64,000 nucleotides of DNA from Sporosarcina psychrophila (lineage in GTDB: Bacteria > Bacillota > Bacilli > Bacillales_A > Planococcaceae), in contig NZ_CP014616.1 of assembly GCF_001590685.1 (NCBI RefSeq), positions 2,231,001 to 2,295,000 of the forward strand, written 5' to 3'. How positions within the stretch are numbered: the stretch's first letter is position 1; the number at the start of each line of letters is the position of its first letter. The position numbers were made by a program, and so were the translations under genes. Below are positions 9,468 to 18,256 of this stretch, in pieces. Under the pieces are notes generated by a model that was not told where the DNA came from, made no database searches, and worked only from the letters and a program-made list of their open reading frames with translations.

Positions 9468-9496
9468 AAAAGCGAAAGCGCCTGGAGCTAGACACT
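9468..9496 (+). repeat. Dispersed GC-rich repeat, short copy
   Basis: AAGCGAAAGCGCCTGGAGC followed by TAGACA directly after the chemoreceptor gene. Related modules occur at 7163-7213 and 32236-32314 (both reverse-oriented), 13391-13447 and 29764-29776. Confidence 0.5.
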
Positions 9497-9532
9497 ATTC
9501 TAAGTCAAAAAACTAATATTTTCTTATTCTTA

Positions 9533-9576
9533 TTAAAAAAAGACCCGCAAAAAGCTAATTGCTTTTGCGGGTCTTT
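9533..9576. terminator. Bidirectional terminator between chemoreceptor and urea transporter
   Basis: AAAGACCCGCAAAAAGC pairs with GCTTTTGCGGGTCTTT around TAATT, with an A run on the left. It serves both converging genes. Confidence 0.88.
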
Positions 9577-9602
9577 ACACATTTTAATTATGTATTTTCT
9601 TG

Positions 9603-10550
9603 CTACTTTTCTGTGATTTGTGGCTCAAATATGGGTATCGTTCTCCTCATCGCTAAAAATAGCCATGTACTAATGATAAAGGGAGATGTTAATACGGGAA
9701 GCCCTTTCGGATAAAGAATTAAATCCATACCTGCTGCAATTGGGACTGTCATTGCAGCTGCAAATATACCCATTAGGGGGAAATTATTTTTTTCATCGAA
9801 CATTAGACCCACGGCAATCATTGCTAACACGGCATTATAATTATAGAGACCTAAATCTAGCAATTCAACATCGACCCCTAGCGAGTATGCAGTTAGCCAA
9901 GACACAAATGTCCCAATAATCGCATAGACACCAAATCTCCATCCAGCCACGAAGAGAGCAATTAGAATAAGCGAACCTGCCCATAGAGAGTCAATAATGA
10001 ATACTTCACCTACACCTTTTATTAAACCGAGAAAGAAATTGGGTTTACCTTCAACTGGAAGATTCCAGTTAGCAGGAGATGATGTGACAAATGACGGGTT
10101 TACATGCATTGCGCTAAAACGATATGCCGCAAAAAGGCTAACCCATGTTACAAAAAGAAATGGAAAAGTGAGCAAGGGAATATTCCACTTGGCTAAAAAC
10201 TTCGATAAGATAGCCATAAGCAAAGCAGCTGCTATTGCAGCAAATAGTGCAATAACCCAGTTCCAATCATTTTGTAAAAATAACATTACCGCGATACCGG
10301 AAAGGATGGCGTTAAATCCATATATTCCATGGCTAACTGCAATTTGGTCTCCTCCACAATATTTTCCCGTCACCGTACCAATCATGGAAGACAGTAGTGC
10401 CATTAATCCAAGAAGGGGAGAGTGTAGCATTATCCCTAAAAGAATTAACCCTCCTGAGATTGCATTGTCGATTAACATTACTTGAGAAAACCCTTTAAGT
10501 GAAATACGTATCAGGTCTTTAATGCTATCCAACTTGAAAGATCCCCACAT
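9603..10550 (-). CDS. Urea transporter (UT family)
   Basis: A 315-residue integral membrane channel for urea, with about ten membrane segments. The two-fold internal repeat of the UT family is visible: GFNAILSGIAV with PLLTFPFLFVTW in the first half, and NYNAVLAMIAVG with LPVLTSPFIISTW in the second. A strong AAAAGGAGA ribosome site lies before the ATG. It is a single gene with no urease genes in the window. A urea channel fits a ureolytic lifestyle such as that of Sporosarcina, which supports but does not prove the host assignment. The family call is firm; the transported substrate is inferred. Confidence 0.88.
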   Translation of the reverse strand: MWGSFKLDSIKDLIRISLKGFSQVMLIDNAISGGLILLGIMLHSPLLGLMALLSSMIGTVTGKYCGGDQIAVSHGIYGFNAILSGIAVMLFLQNDWNWVIALFAAIAAALLMAILSKFLAKWNIPLLTFPFLFVTWVSLFAAYRFSAMHVNPSFVTSSPANWNLPVEGKPNFFLGLIKGVGEVFIIDSLWAGSLILIALFVAGWRFGVYAIIGTFVSWLTAYSLGVDVELLDLGLYNYNAVLAMIAVGLMFDEKNNFPLMGIFAAAMTVPIAAGMDLILYPKGLPVLTSPFIISTWLFLAMRRTIPIFEPQITEK

Positions 10551-10687
10551 TTGGGAACATCTCCTTTTACTCTGAATATAAAACTAATTGTTTATGAATA
10601 TACCATAATCCCATCACTATTTTTCATTTTTCTCTAATAACCCCCCAATTCTAAACTATCTGTATTCCTAATTTAGAATCATAAGGG

Positions 10688-10716
10688 TTACATCTTAACT
10701 AAGAATGTATTATAAT
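10688..10716 (+). promoter_or_regulatory. Probable sigma-A promoter of the amino-acid ABC genes
   Basis: TTACAT at 10688-10693 and TATAAT at 10711-10716 are separated by 17 bases, about 50 bases before the substrate-binding protein gene. The short direct TTCTAA/TTTAGAAT motifs just upstream could be a regulator site but are not assigned. Confidence 0.6.
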
Positions 10717-10766
10717 TTTCAGTGGACAATTATTTGTAAAATACTATTTTCAAAAGGAGAATCTCG

Positions 10767-11627
10767 ATGACAAAAGAAAAACATCTTAGTAAAATCTTCC
10801 TGTCTTTATTACTATTTTCAATGATGGTTGTTTTAGCTGCTTGTGGTGCTAGTGGCGATACAAATAAGGAGAGTGGTTCTAAAACTTCCACTTGGGAGAA
10901 CATTCAAGAAAAAGGTGAAATTGTTGTCGCAACGTCAGGAACTCTTTATCCAGCATCATACCATGACGGCGAAAGCAAGGAACTAACGGGGTACGAAGTT
11001 GAAATAATGAACGAGCTAGGAAAGCGTCTGAAGCTGGAGATCAAATACGTTGAAATGGGTCTAGACGGAATGCTTACTTCTTTGAATAGTGGGCAAGCTG
11101 ATCTAGCAGTGAATGATATTGAAATCACACCCGAACGGGAAGAGAAATTCACTTTTTCTGAGCCTTATAAGTATTCATTCGGTACTGCTATCGTACGGAA
11201 ATCGGATCATTCAGGTATTGAGTCTCTTGAAGATTTGAAAGGAAAAAAAGCGGCTGGGGCTGCAACTTCCGTTTATATGCAAGTTGGACGCGACCACGGT
11301 GCTGAAGAGGTGATTTATGATAACGTCACAAATGATGTGTATTTGCGTGATGTTTCTATAGGCCGTACGGATGTCATCTTGAATGATTACTACTTACAAA
11401 AATTGGCACTTGCTGCATTTCCGGAGTTTGAAATCATGATCCATCCGGATATCAAATATCATCCGAATGTCCAAGCAATCATCATGAAAAAAGACAATGA
11501 TGAACTACTAAAGCAAGTGAACTCCGTACTTGTCGACATGCACGCGGATGGAACAATTTCTGAATTGTCGAAGCAATTCTTTGGTGGGGAAGATGTATCA
11601 GTTGAACAAGACTATGATTTTGAATAA
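10767..11627 (+). CDS. Amino-acid ABC transporter substrate-binding lipoprotein
   Basis: A 286-residue membrane-anchored binding protein that captures an amino acid outside the cell. The N-terminus has a basic start, a hydrophobic run and the lipobox VLAACG (lipidated Cys near residue 26). The mature part is an SBP_bac_3 domain: GYEVEIMNELGKRL, ADLAVNDIEITPERE, FSEPYKYSFG and a late LSKQFFGGEDVS. It is followed 20 bases later by the permease gene. No ATP-binding partner is next to it, so it must borrow one. It resembles cystine, arginine or glutamine binders of Bacillus; the exact substrate cannot be given. Confidence 0.9.
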   Translation: MTKEKHLSKIFLSLLLFSMMVVLAACGASGDTNKESGSKTSTWENIQEKGEIVVATSGTLYPASYHDGESKELTGYEVEIMNELGKRLKLEIKYVEMGLDGMLTSLNSGQADLAVNDIEITPEREEKFTFSEPYKYSFGTAIVRKSDHSGIESLEDLKGKKAAGAATSVYMQVGRDHGAEEVIYDNVTNDVYLRDVSIGRTDVILNDYYLQKLALAAFPEFEIMIHPDIKYHPNVQAIIMKKDNDELLKQVNSVLVDMHADGTISELSKQFFGGEDVSVEQDYDFE

Positions 11628-11647
11628 TCGAAAAGGCGGCTTGTAAT

Positions 11648-12322
11648 GTGAGTGGAATTGAATGGCAACACATTTTCGATTTGCAGCTTGCCATCGAGTC
11701 ATTTCCGTATATTTTGCAGGGGGTTGGTTACACCATACTCATTTCCTTTGGGGGCATGGTGTGCGGGCTGATATTGGGCTTCTTCCTGGCGCTAGGCAGA
11801 ACGTCTAAATTAGTACTATTTAGGTGGCCAGCACGTATCTTCATATCCTATATGCGGGGTACACCGATGCTTGTATTCCTATTTTTACTCTATTTTGGTT
11901 TGCCTAATATCGGAATTCAATTTTCAGCTGTCACTGCCGCTTTAATAGGCTTCAGCCTTCACTCTTCAGCTTATATGGCTGAGATTATCCGATCGTCGCT
12001 TAACTCAATTGATAAGGGACAATGGGAAGCTGCCACTGCATTAGGGATGTCCTATTGGCAGTCATTGCTTTTTGTGATTTTACCACAAGCAACACGAATC
12101 GCAATTCCGCCATTGTCTAATGTTCTACTAGATTTGATCAAAGCATCTTCATTGGCTGCGATGATTACTGTGCCCGATCTGTTTCAACGCGCAAAAATCG
12201 TGGGGGGCAGGGAATTCGACTATATGACGGTTTATATTTTGGTAGGTCTAATCTATTGGGGCATTTGCTTACTTGTCGAAGTGTGGCAAAATTATCTAGA
12301 AAAAAGTTCTTTGAACAACTAA
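11648..12322 (+). CDS. Amino-acid ABC transporter permease
   Basis: A 224-residue His/Glu/Gln/Arg/opine-family permease with about five membrane helices. Seen: YTILISFGGMVCGLILGFFL, the PMLVFLFLLYFGLP segment, and the EAA-type coupling loop SIDKGQWEAATALGMSYWQS that docks on the ATPase. The start is GTG at 11648, chosen because AAAGGCGG lies just before it and the family length fits. It follows the binding-protein gene as a two-gene unit. The expected third gene, the ATPase, is missing; the next gene is proline dehydrogenase after an 87-base gap. A generic ATPase encoded elsewhere is likely. Confidence 0.9.
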   Translation: MSGIEWQHIFDLQLAIESFPYILQGVGYTILISFGGMVCGLILGFFLALGRTSKLVLFRWPARIFISYMRGTPMLVFLFLLYFGLPNIGIQFSAVTAALIGFSLHSSAYMAEIIRSSLNSIDKGQWEAATALGMSYWQSLLFVILPQATRIAIPPLSNVLLDLIKASSLAAMITVPDLFQRAKIVGGREFDYMTVYILVGLIYWGICLLVEVWQNYLEKSSLNN

Positions 12323-12409
12323 TGATTCTGTAACCAGTTATCATTTCAGCAAAAGCACGGTCGTGTGATATAATTAAAAAATAAAAAACAATATTGAGGA
12401 GCATATAAC

Positions 12410-13378
12410 ATGTTAAAAGACTTCTTTATCGGATTGTCCCAAAACCAGCTTTTGAATAGCGCGGCAAAAAAATACGGCTTAAAAATGGGAGCACAAAATG
12501 TTGTAGCAGGAACTAATGTAGCTGAAACTATCCAAAGTATTAAAGAACTGAATGCACATGGGATTTCTTGTACGGTAGATAACCTTGGGGAATTCGTCTT
12601 TGAAAAAGAGGAAGCATTAGCTGCGAAAAAACAAATTTTGGAAGTCATCGAAGCTATTCACGAACACGGGGTCGATGCTCATATTTCTCTAAAACCATCT
12701 CAATTAGGTCTAGATATAGATATTGATTTCTGTTTGGAAAATCTAAAAGAAATTGCAGCTAAAGCAAAAAGTTATGAAATTTTTATTAACTTTGATATGG
12801 AAGATCATGCTCGTTTGCAACCATCATTTGATCTCCTCGATGAGTTGTCTAAGGACTATGACAATATCGGAACGGTAATTCAAGCTTATTTCTTCCGCGC
12901 GGTAGAAGATATTCAAAACTACAAAAATTTCCGTTTGCGTATTGTAAAAGGTGCTTATAAAGAGACTGAAGAATATGCTTATCAAGATAAAAAAGAAATC
13001 GATGAAAACTATATTCAATTGATCGAATGGCATTTGTTAAATGGTAAATTCACGTCAATTGCAACACATGATCATCATGTCATTAATCATGTAAAACAAT
13101 TTGTTAAAGAAAATGACATCCCGAATGATAAATTCGAGTTCCAAATGCTATACGGTTTTAGAAAGGACATGCAATTGCAATTGGCTAGCGAAGGGTATAA
13201 TTTCTGTACATACGTTCCTTTTGGGAATGACTGGTACGGCTATTTCATGCGTCGCCTTGCTGAAAGACCACAAAACTTGAATCTTGTTGTTAAACAAGTG
13301 TTCAATAAGAAAACAAATACAATTCTTGGCTTGGCTGTCGGAGCTTTCGCTCTTGGAAGAGTTACCAAGAAGAAATAA
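12410..13378 (+). CDS. Proline dehydrogenase (FAD-dependent)
   Basis: Membrane-associated flavoenzyme that oxidises proline to 1-pyrroline-5-carboxylate; 322 residues, the size of the monofunctional Gram-positive enzyme. Seen: the TIM-barrel strands ISLKPSQLG, IFINFDMEDH and LRIVKGAYKE, FEFQMLYG, and the substrate-binding C-terminal helix NDWYGYFMRRLAERPQN, whose double Arg contacts the proline carboxylate. A GAGGAG ribosome site precedes the ATG. A TATAAT at 12369-12374 may be its -10 box, but no good -35 is seen. The P5C dehydrogenase gene is not in the window. Confidence 0.93.
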   Translation: MLKDFFIGLSQNQLLNSAAKKYGLKMGAQNVVAGTNVAETIQSIKELNAHGISCTVDNLGEFVFEKEEALAAKKQILEVIEAIHEHGVDAHISLKPSQLGLDIDIDFCLENLKEIAAKAKSYEIFINFDMEDHARLQPSFDLLDELSKDYDNIGTVIQAYFFRAVEDIQNYKNFRLRIVKGAYKETEEYAYQDKKEIDENYIQLIEWHLLNGKFTSIATHDHHVINHVKQFVKENDIPNDKFEFQMLYGFRKDMQLQLASEGYNFCTYVPFGNDWYGYFMRRLAERPQNLNLVVKQVFNKKTNTILGLAVGAFALGRVTKKK

Positions 13379-13390
13379 GTATAAAAAACA

Positions 13391-13501
13391 AAAGCGCAAG
13401 TGCAAGTGCAAGTGCAAGTGCCTGTTCGGAGGCTTAGGAGTCTGGACGTGAAATCTCTATGTGGTAACTTATCCATAGTACGAGTTTTTATAATATCCTA
13501 A
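13391..13501 (+). repeat. Dispersed intergenic repeat with a TGCAAG hexamer tract
   Basis: Starts AAAGCGCAAG, runs through about four TGCAAG units (13396-13421), then GGAGTCTGGAC. The part 13437-13501 matches 29766-29830 over about 65 bases, with GAAATCTCTATGT, CTTATCCA and TTTTATA in the same order. Both copies are non-coding and directly follow a gene. Confidence 0.7.
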
Positions 13502-13508
13502 GAAACGG

Positions 13509-13552
13509 AAAAGGATGTAAAATGGGGAACCCCTCAATTTACATCCTTTTTT
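13509..13552. terminator. Terminator between proline dehydrogenase and DUF1646 gene
   Basis: AAAAGGATGTAAA pairs with TTTACATCCTTTT, with an inner GGGG/CCCC helper stem and T runs. It serves both converging genes. Confidence 0.85.
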
Positions 13553-13556
13553 CAAT

Positions 13557-14573
13557 TCATCCGACAGTCACGATCACTATGAAATAAATAACCATTGCAA
13601 TCAAGCCAATCGGAACACCAAAACGAGCCCACTCACTGCTTTTAATATTAAGTTTTCCGGCAGCTATGATATTTGGGATGTTTCCGGGTATTAACATACC
13701 TCCGCTGATTAACAGTCCAAGTAAAAGGGCTTTAATTGTCGAATCATTCATAACAGGGCTGATTTCTGCTGCAGCTAATGTAGCATTATCAAGCACTGCT
13801 GAAATCATGTTAATCCAATATAATACAAGAGGGTTTAAATCTAATAGGTATCTTTCGATAAATGGTTCGAAACCTGCACCAAGCAGTGTAAGGGCCATTA
13901 CGAACAGATATACTTTAATCCCACGAATAATAATATCCATATACGATTCGGTTCCTTGATTAACTTTTAAACTGTTCAACTTGTTTGAAGGCTTTATTAT
14001 GATTGCGGCCAGTATTCCAAAAGCAATGACGCCTGGAATGATATCAGGACCGATTAATCGTAGTAAATAGAAAAAGTCTGCATCCAATTTGCTTGTTGCG
14101 ATTGTTGATAGAGGTTCCCCGATTGGTGTAAGAACAGCACCAAGCCCAATTGAATAACAAGCAATGATGACAAGACGGATTTCTGATTTACGGTCAAGGC
14201 GCAAAACGCCTACTATTGCGACCAGGACAATTGCTGCAATAATTGCTGTAATGACACTAGAAAGGATTCCTAAAACGATAACGATAAGTGCTAAGAATAA
14301 GCGAAATGGAATTGCTTTGCTCATGCCTCGTATACTTTTTTCGAAAGGTTTTTGTAACCAGCGGAATACTAATCCAGCGATAATAACGGCTAGGGTTATA
14401 TGTATCGGATCCTCCAGGGCTTTAACGATCAAAGTTGAGTCAAGTACTTGACTGACAAGGACCGCGGAAATCCCCATAATGAATAAAAACACTTCTAAGT
14501 TTTGTTCAACTATTTTTACTGTGAACGGCAAAAATAAAACTAGTATTAAAATAATAGACAAGCCAACAATCAT
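13557..14573 (-). CDS. DUF1646 family membrane protein (putative ion transporter)
   Basis: A 338-residue polytopic membrane protein, about nine or ten segments. The segment LGAVLTPIGEPLSTIA and the repeated hydrophobic blocks fit DUF1646, a branch of the ion transporter superfamily that includes NhaD and ArsB. The motif TPxGEP is shared with those antiporters. The open frame begins six codons further upstream, but AAAAGGAGG is placed correctly only for the ATG at 14571-14573, which decides the start. It is a single gene. Cation exchange is inferred from the superfamily; the ion is unknown. Confidence 0.75.
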   Translation of the reverse strand: MIVGLSIILILVLFLPFTVKIVEQNLEVFLFIMGISAVLVSQVLDSTLIVKALEDPIHITLAVIIAGLVFRWLQKPFEKSIRGMSKAIPFRLFLALIVIVLGILSSVITAIIAAIVLVAIVGVLRLDRKSEIRLVIIACYSIGLGAVLTPIGEPLSTIATSKLDADFFYLLRLIGPDIIPGVIAFGILAAIIIKPSNKLNSLKVNQGTESYMDIIIRGIKVYLFVMALTLLGAGFEPFIERYLLDLNPLVLYWINMISAVLDNATLAAAEISPVMNDSTIKALLLGLLISGGMLIPGNIPNIIAAGKLNIKSSEWARFGVPIGLIAMVIYFIVIVTVG

Positions 14574-15475
14574 AATTATCCTCCTTTTCATTCTAATCTA
14601 AAAATAGGGTCAAATTCATCTTATCATTGAAATAGAAATAGAAAAACAATTTATTATAAAAATGAATTCAACAGGATAATTAATTTCTTCTATTCTGAAA
14701 TTAAAAAAGTATGATTGAGTTGAGATTCCAAATTCTCTATTTGAATGAAGCAAAAAAACAGAAGAAATCGTACTTTTTCAGAAGTTAAATAAACAAAAAA
14801 ACCACCTAGATTCACTAAGTGGTTTAATTTCTCGCTAAATCTAAAAAAAAATTTTGTGTATAGTGCAAAAGATATGTTGAAATTAAGAACCCATTGAATT
14901 ATCTAGGGGGAGGTGATGCCTACTTTCCCTCGTTAGGCGACTTCGCTCTCTATTTGTTCAATATAAATAAGTACTTTTTCTTCCTTCGAATGTTTCGCCC
15001 TTAACAGTTCAAATAGTAGGGGCGAAGTTATCGCTATTTTGTCGCTTGAATTTTTATCAGTCGTAACAGGTTCTTAAAAGTTAAGGTCTTAATCAAGAAA
15101 CTCGAAATATAATAATTCTCCTTTTGTCACATTAGAGTTATCGGCATTCAAAAGTCTTGTATATTGATTGTTCTGCGTTGAAAAGACTGCGATTTGTTAT
15201 TTACTAAGCTATTTAGTTGTTTTGTCCGCCTCAAGGGAATTCATTACGCTTGTGACCGTGGTTTTGTAATTCATATGGAGCATAGAGGGACATGGTAGAA
15301 TCGGTGGTTATTGCGAACTGACGATGATTTAATCTTAATCAGTACAATTTGTTATCATAATCATAATATTGGAAAGTAGATGACGAATAATTTAGTGAAG
15401 CTTGTAAACGAATTAAAAACTGATATTTTCAAGTGAGTTTGTATCTTGCGATTTTACTCCACTCAATTTGCGTAT
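14574..15475. other. 900-base stretch without a recognised gene
   Basis: I see no convincing gene. A hairpin with an A run lies at 14799-14826. At 14906-14917 a strong ribosome-site-like GGGGGAGGTGAT is followed by ATG, but the frame stops after a few codons, so it may be a decayed small ORF. A minus-strand open stretch at about 15229-15320 (containing ITTDSTMSLYAPYELQNHG) reads like coding sequence, but lacks a start and ends at a stop, so it may be a gene relic. The rest is AT-rich and featureless. Confidence 0.4.
14799..14826. terminator. Weak hairpin terminator
   Basis: AACCACCTAG pairs with CTAAGTGGTT with one mismatch. An A run lies on the left, which makes it better as a minus-strand terminator. 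No matching gene ends here. Confidence 0.4.
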
Positions 15476-15805
15476 TTAATTTTCTTTTGTATCGTCTTCC
15501 TTTTCTAAGCGTTTAACAATTATCTCCAAAAACTTATTGAGTTTCTCAATATCAGTACTCTGCGAGTTATTCTGTACTTGATCATTTTTTAATTCGTCAA
15601 TTTGATTCTGTAATTTATCAAGTTCTTGTTGCTGTTGGATGTCAGAAATCCTACTTTCTTCGATTGAAATAGCGGCCCCTAGGGTTTGTAGGGCATCCCC
15701 TAAGGTAGAAATTGCTGAACCCCATAATGAAATTTTAGCACCAGTATCCGTTGAACTATCGTTATTTTGTAATCCCGTATTGAATACTGAGTCGCTTCTT
15801 CTCAA
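15476..15805 (-). CDS. Small coiled-coil protein of an unnamed family, paralog 1
   Basis: I do not recognise a named family. The 109-residue product has a Ser/Asp-rich N-terminus, then a helix with small residues, WGSAISTLGDALQTLGAAIS, then IEESRISDIQQQQ, then a charged heptad-like coiled coil (LDKLQNQIDELKND and LNKFLEIIVKRLEKE). A second gene at 39662-39895 encodes the same core: VGSAISTIGDAISTIA, then EES, then QQQQ, then a coiled coil. The start is set at TTG 15803-15805 because AAGGAG lies eight bases before it. There is no signal peptide or membrane helix. It stands alone, with a strong terminator downstream shared with the peptide transporter gene. An amphipathic, membrane-touching or self-assembling role is possible but unproven. 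Confidence 0.7.
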   Translation of the reverse strand: MRRSDSVFNTGLQNNDSSTDTGAKISLWGSAISTLGDALQTLGAAISIEESRISDIQQQQELDKLQNQIDELKNDQVQNNSQSTDIEKLNKFLEIIVKRLEKEDDTKEN

Positions 15806-15953
15806 AGTTATCACTCCTTGACCATATTAACTAACGTATTATTTCATTCTATTAGATACTATATGTTCATCCAATAGAACGGGGAACTTACTGTAAACTA
15901 TCCTATGTTTAGTTTACTCGAGGTTGTTAAATGCAAGATTTAAGACTTATGTT

Positions 15954-16003
15954 GAAACAAAACAAGCAGCCCTGTAAACTCACAGGGCTGCTTGTTTTGT
16001 TTC
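15954..16003. terminator. Strong terminator downstream of the peptide transporter gene
   Basis: A 22-base perfect stem from GAAACAAAACAAGCAGCCC to its complement around AAACTC, with flanking A and T-rich ends. It directly follows the minus-strand transporter stop at 16011. Confidence 0.9.
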
Positions 16004-16010
16004 AATTGTA

Positions 16011-17501
16011 TTAGCGTACGCCTTTCATAAATCGTTGGATAACCGGCGACATTGCGAATAAGAGGAAACTTAATAGAATCGCTGTTCCACCGATGATTCC
16101 AAAATACATCATTTCAGTTTCAGGTTTATATAATTTAACGATCTGTGCGTTAAGCGCTTGTGCAGCAGCATTCGATAGGAACCACAGACTCATCGTCTGC
16201 GCAGAGAACGCTACCGGCGCCAGTTTAGTCGTAGCTGACAATCCTACCGGAGATAAGCACAGTTCCCCTAAGACGACGACAAAGATGCTTAGGATGAGCC
16301 ATAGTGGGTTCACGAGAGCATCTGTCCCACCTAAATAGCCGGGCACTAAAATAATGATGAATGATAAACCGGCAAACAGAAGACCTAACGAGAACTTCTG
16401 CGGAATATTCGGTTGCCGATCACCAAGTTTCATCCATAGCCATGCAAAGACAGGAGCCATTGTAATGATAAACAATGGGTTAAATGATTGGAAAAAGGCT
16501 GGTGAAATTTGATAGCCAAAAATATTAAGGTTTGTTCGTGTATCTGCATAAACTGCAAGAATTGTTGAACCTTGCTCGGCAATTGCCCAAAATACGACAG
16601 CTGATAAGAAGAGCGGGATGAACGCAATTATTCGGGACCGTTCCACATCATTTGTTTTTGGACTCCTATACATAACAATAAAATAAACCGTTGGGATAAG
16701 GAAGCCGAGAATACCGACAATTATAATGAATGATTCAAAAGTCAGCCAACCTCGAGGGATGGCAATTGCAACAAGAATCCCAATCACTACAGCCGCAATT
16801 GCGAAAATTGAGAATACTTTTCTTTTCTCGGACGGTTGTAATGGATTCGCTACTTGTGTACCCGCTAAGCCGAGACTTTTCTTTTTTGTCAAAACGAACA
16901 TTAATAAACCGAAAAACATTCCAATAGCAGCAACACCGAATCCTAGATGGAAACTTGTTTTCATTAAACTACCAACGATAAGTGGTGAGATGAATGCACC
17001 TAAGTTAATACCCATATAGAAGATGCTGAATCCTGAATCACGACGGTTGTCGTTTTCAGGGTAAATATCACCAACTACACTGGAGACGTTTGGTTTTAGT
17101 AACCCTGTACCAATTACGATAAGAATCATCGAAACGAAGAACAGTGAAATGTTACCGGGAATTGCAAGCGCGATATGACCAAGCATAATGAATATTCCAC
17201 CATAAAAAATTGCTTTTGAGGTACCGAATACCCGGTCAGCTAACCAGCCGCCAATAATACCTGACATGTAGACCAGCGAACCATAGATTGACACGATGGA
17301 CAAGGCGATAGTTTTATCTAATCCAAGTCCGCCATTTGATACTTCGTAGTACATATAGTACACGAGTATTGCTCTCATACCATAATACGAGAACCGTTCC
17401 CAGAATTCCGTGAAGAATAATGTGAACAAACCTTTCGGGTGCCCGAAGAAGCCTTTTTGCGGAACACTCTCCACGATCTGTTTCTTAGTTAGCTGTGACA
17501 T
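16011..17501 (-). CDS. POT/PTR family peptide:H+ symporter
   Basis: A 496-residue MFS-fold proton-coupled di/tripeptide importer with about fourteen membrane segments. The POT signature is clear: FTEFWERFSYYGMRAILVYY near residues 27-46 (the E-x-x-E-R-F/Y motif for proton coupling), GGWLADRVFG, FSIFYMGINLGAFISPLIVG and FFQSFNPLFIITMAPVFAW. The frame extends 16 codons upstream, but GAAGGAGG lies seven bases before the ATG at 17501. It is a single gene, with a terminator downstream. Two cre-like sites lie upstream, which suggests carbon catabolite control. Confidence 0.92.
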   Translation of the reverse strand: MSQLTKKQIVESVPQKGFFGHPKGLFTLFFTEFWERFSYYGMRAILVYYMYYEVSNGGLGLDKTIALSIVSIYGSLVYMSGIIGGWLADRVFGTSKAIFYGGIFIMLGHIALAIPGNISLFFVSMILIVIGTGLLKPNVSSVVGDIYPENDNRRDSGFSIFYMGINLGAFISPLIVGSLMKTSFHLGFGVAAIGMFFGLLMFVLTKKKSLGLAGTQVANPLQPSEKRKVFSIFAIAAVVIGILVAIAIPRGWLTFESFIIIVGILGFLIPTVYFIVMYRSPKTNDVERSRIIAFIPLFLSAVVFWAIAEQGSTILAVYADTRTNLNIFGYQISPAFFQSFNPLFIITMAPVFAWLWMKLGDRQPNIPQKFSLGLLFAGLSFIIILVPGYLGGTDALVNPLWLILSIFVVVLGELCLSPVGLSATTKLAPVAFSAQTMSLWFLSNAAAQALNAQIVKLYKPETEMMYFGIIGGTAILLSFLLFAMSPVIQRFMKGVR

Positions 17502-17534
17502 GATGATGCCTCCTTCATATTTCACTATAATACA

Positions 17535-17549
17535 ATTAAACGTTTTCAA
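17535..17549. promoter_or_regulatory. cre-like site 1 upstream of peptide transporter
   Basis: Read on the minus strand, TTGAAAACGTTTAAT fits the CcpA consensus WTGNAANCGNWNNCW with one mismatch (the C near the end). It lies about 35-50 bases before the start codon. Confidence 0.5.
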
Positions 17550-17565
17550 TTGTCAAAAATAATTA

Positions 17566-17580
17566 TTGGAAACGCTGTTA
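17566..17580. promoter_or_regulatory. cre-like site 2 upstream of peptide transporter
   Basis: TTGGAAACGCTGTTA fits WTGNAANCGNWNNCW with one mismatch. Together with the site 17 bases away, it makes CcpA control of the transporter plausible. Confidence 0.55.
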
Positions 17581-18005
17581 TTTCAATTAACGTTTATATT
17601 ACAACGTTTCGATATAGTGATAATTTTCTAAATCTAATAAATAGATATTTTATGATAATAAATTAATTATATAGTAAAAGTCTGGGAGATTAATACACAT
17701 GTATCCATGTCACTTTTCATAGAGTGTAGGAGATGTAGATGCTAAATTCGATGAATATCCTTAAAAGGTGCAGCTCAAAGTGTGCAATGCACGTCAGTTG
17801 TCATAGTATTCATGCACTCTATTTCGCGGCAAAGGCTGATTGTTAGTTCATTACATAACCATTGGCTCTATATGCAACCAACAATTCTGTACATTCACAT
17901 CCAATCCGTTGAACCTCCACTGGATTTCACATGTAAATTTACGTATTCATTTACTTTATTGAGCAGTTATCCGATTGTAGACTAATTATTCGAGGAGGAG
18001 AAACG
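17581..18005. other. Intergenic region between peptide transporter and holin-like gene
   Basis: AT-rich with no credible gene. A 67-codon open frame at 17782-17985 has no ribosome site and an unlikely composition. The promoters of the two divergent genes should be here. A GAGGAGGAG ribosome site at 17994-18002 leads to the TTG start at 18006. Confidence 0.5.
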
Positions 18006-18245
18006 TTGGAAATCTATGATGTCGTTTTAATTCCGCTTATCATCGGAATCGTGGAATTATTGAAGATGTATGGGATGCCAAGGCGGCTACTGCCGTTCAT
18101 ATCACTACTCTTCGGTGTTGTAGGGGGCATTATTTATATTTATCCTGAAGACATTAAGGCAGGTATACTTGTGGGTTTGATGATGGGCTTATCCGCAAGT
18201 GGGTTGTATGCGGGAGGGAGAACGGTAATCGAGAAAACTGAATAG
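18006..18245 (+). CDS. Holin-like small membrane protein (Hol44 / holin superfamily V type)
   Basis: A 79-residue protein with three hydrophobic segments: VVLIPLIIGIVELLKMYGMP, LLPFISLLFGVVGGIIYIYP and AGILVGLMMGLSASGLYAGG. The pattern, with PRRLLPFISLLFG after the first helix, resembles Phage_holin_5_2. The start is TTG with a strong GAGGAGGAG ribosome site. Holins form pores that release endolysins, but no endolysin or phage gene lies nearby. The nearest cell-wall amidase is at 32.5 kb. It is either a phage relic or a domesticated gene with another role. Confidence 0.7.
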   Translation: MEIYDVVLIPLIIGIVELLKMYGMPRRLLPFISLLFGVVGGIIYIYPEDIKAGILVGLMMGLSASGLYAGGRTVIEKTE

Positions 18246-18256
18246 AGAAAATGTGG

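Noticed and set aside
13396..13421. TGCAAG tandem tract as a CRISPR or phase-variation tract
   Set aside because: Only about four hexamer units in a non-coding repeat, with no spacers and no gene across it.
14906..14930. Strong ribosome-site-like GGGGGAGGTGAT as the start of a type I toxin or small ORF
   Set aside because: The following ATG frame stops after six codons and no neighbouring frame gives a hydrophobic toxin; kept only as a possible decayed ORF.
17782..17985. 67-codon open frame before the holin-like gene
   Set aside because: No ribosome site, Tyr/His-rich random composition and no family resemblance.
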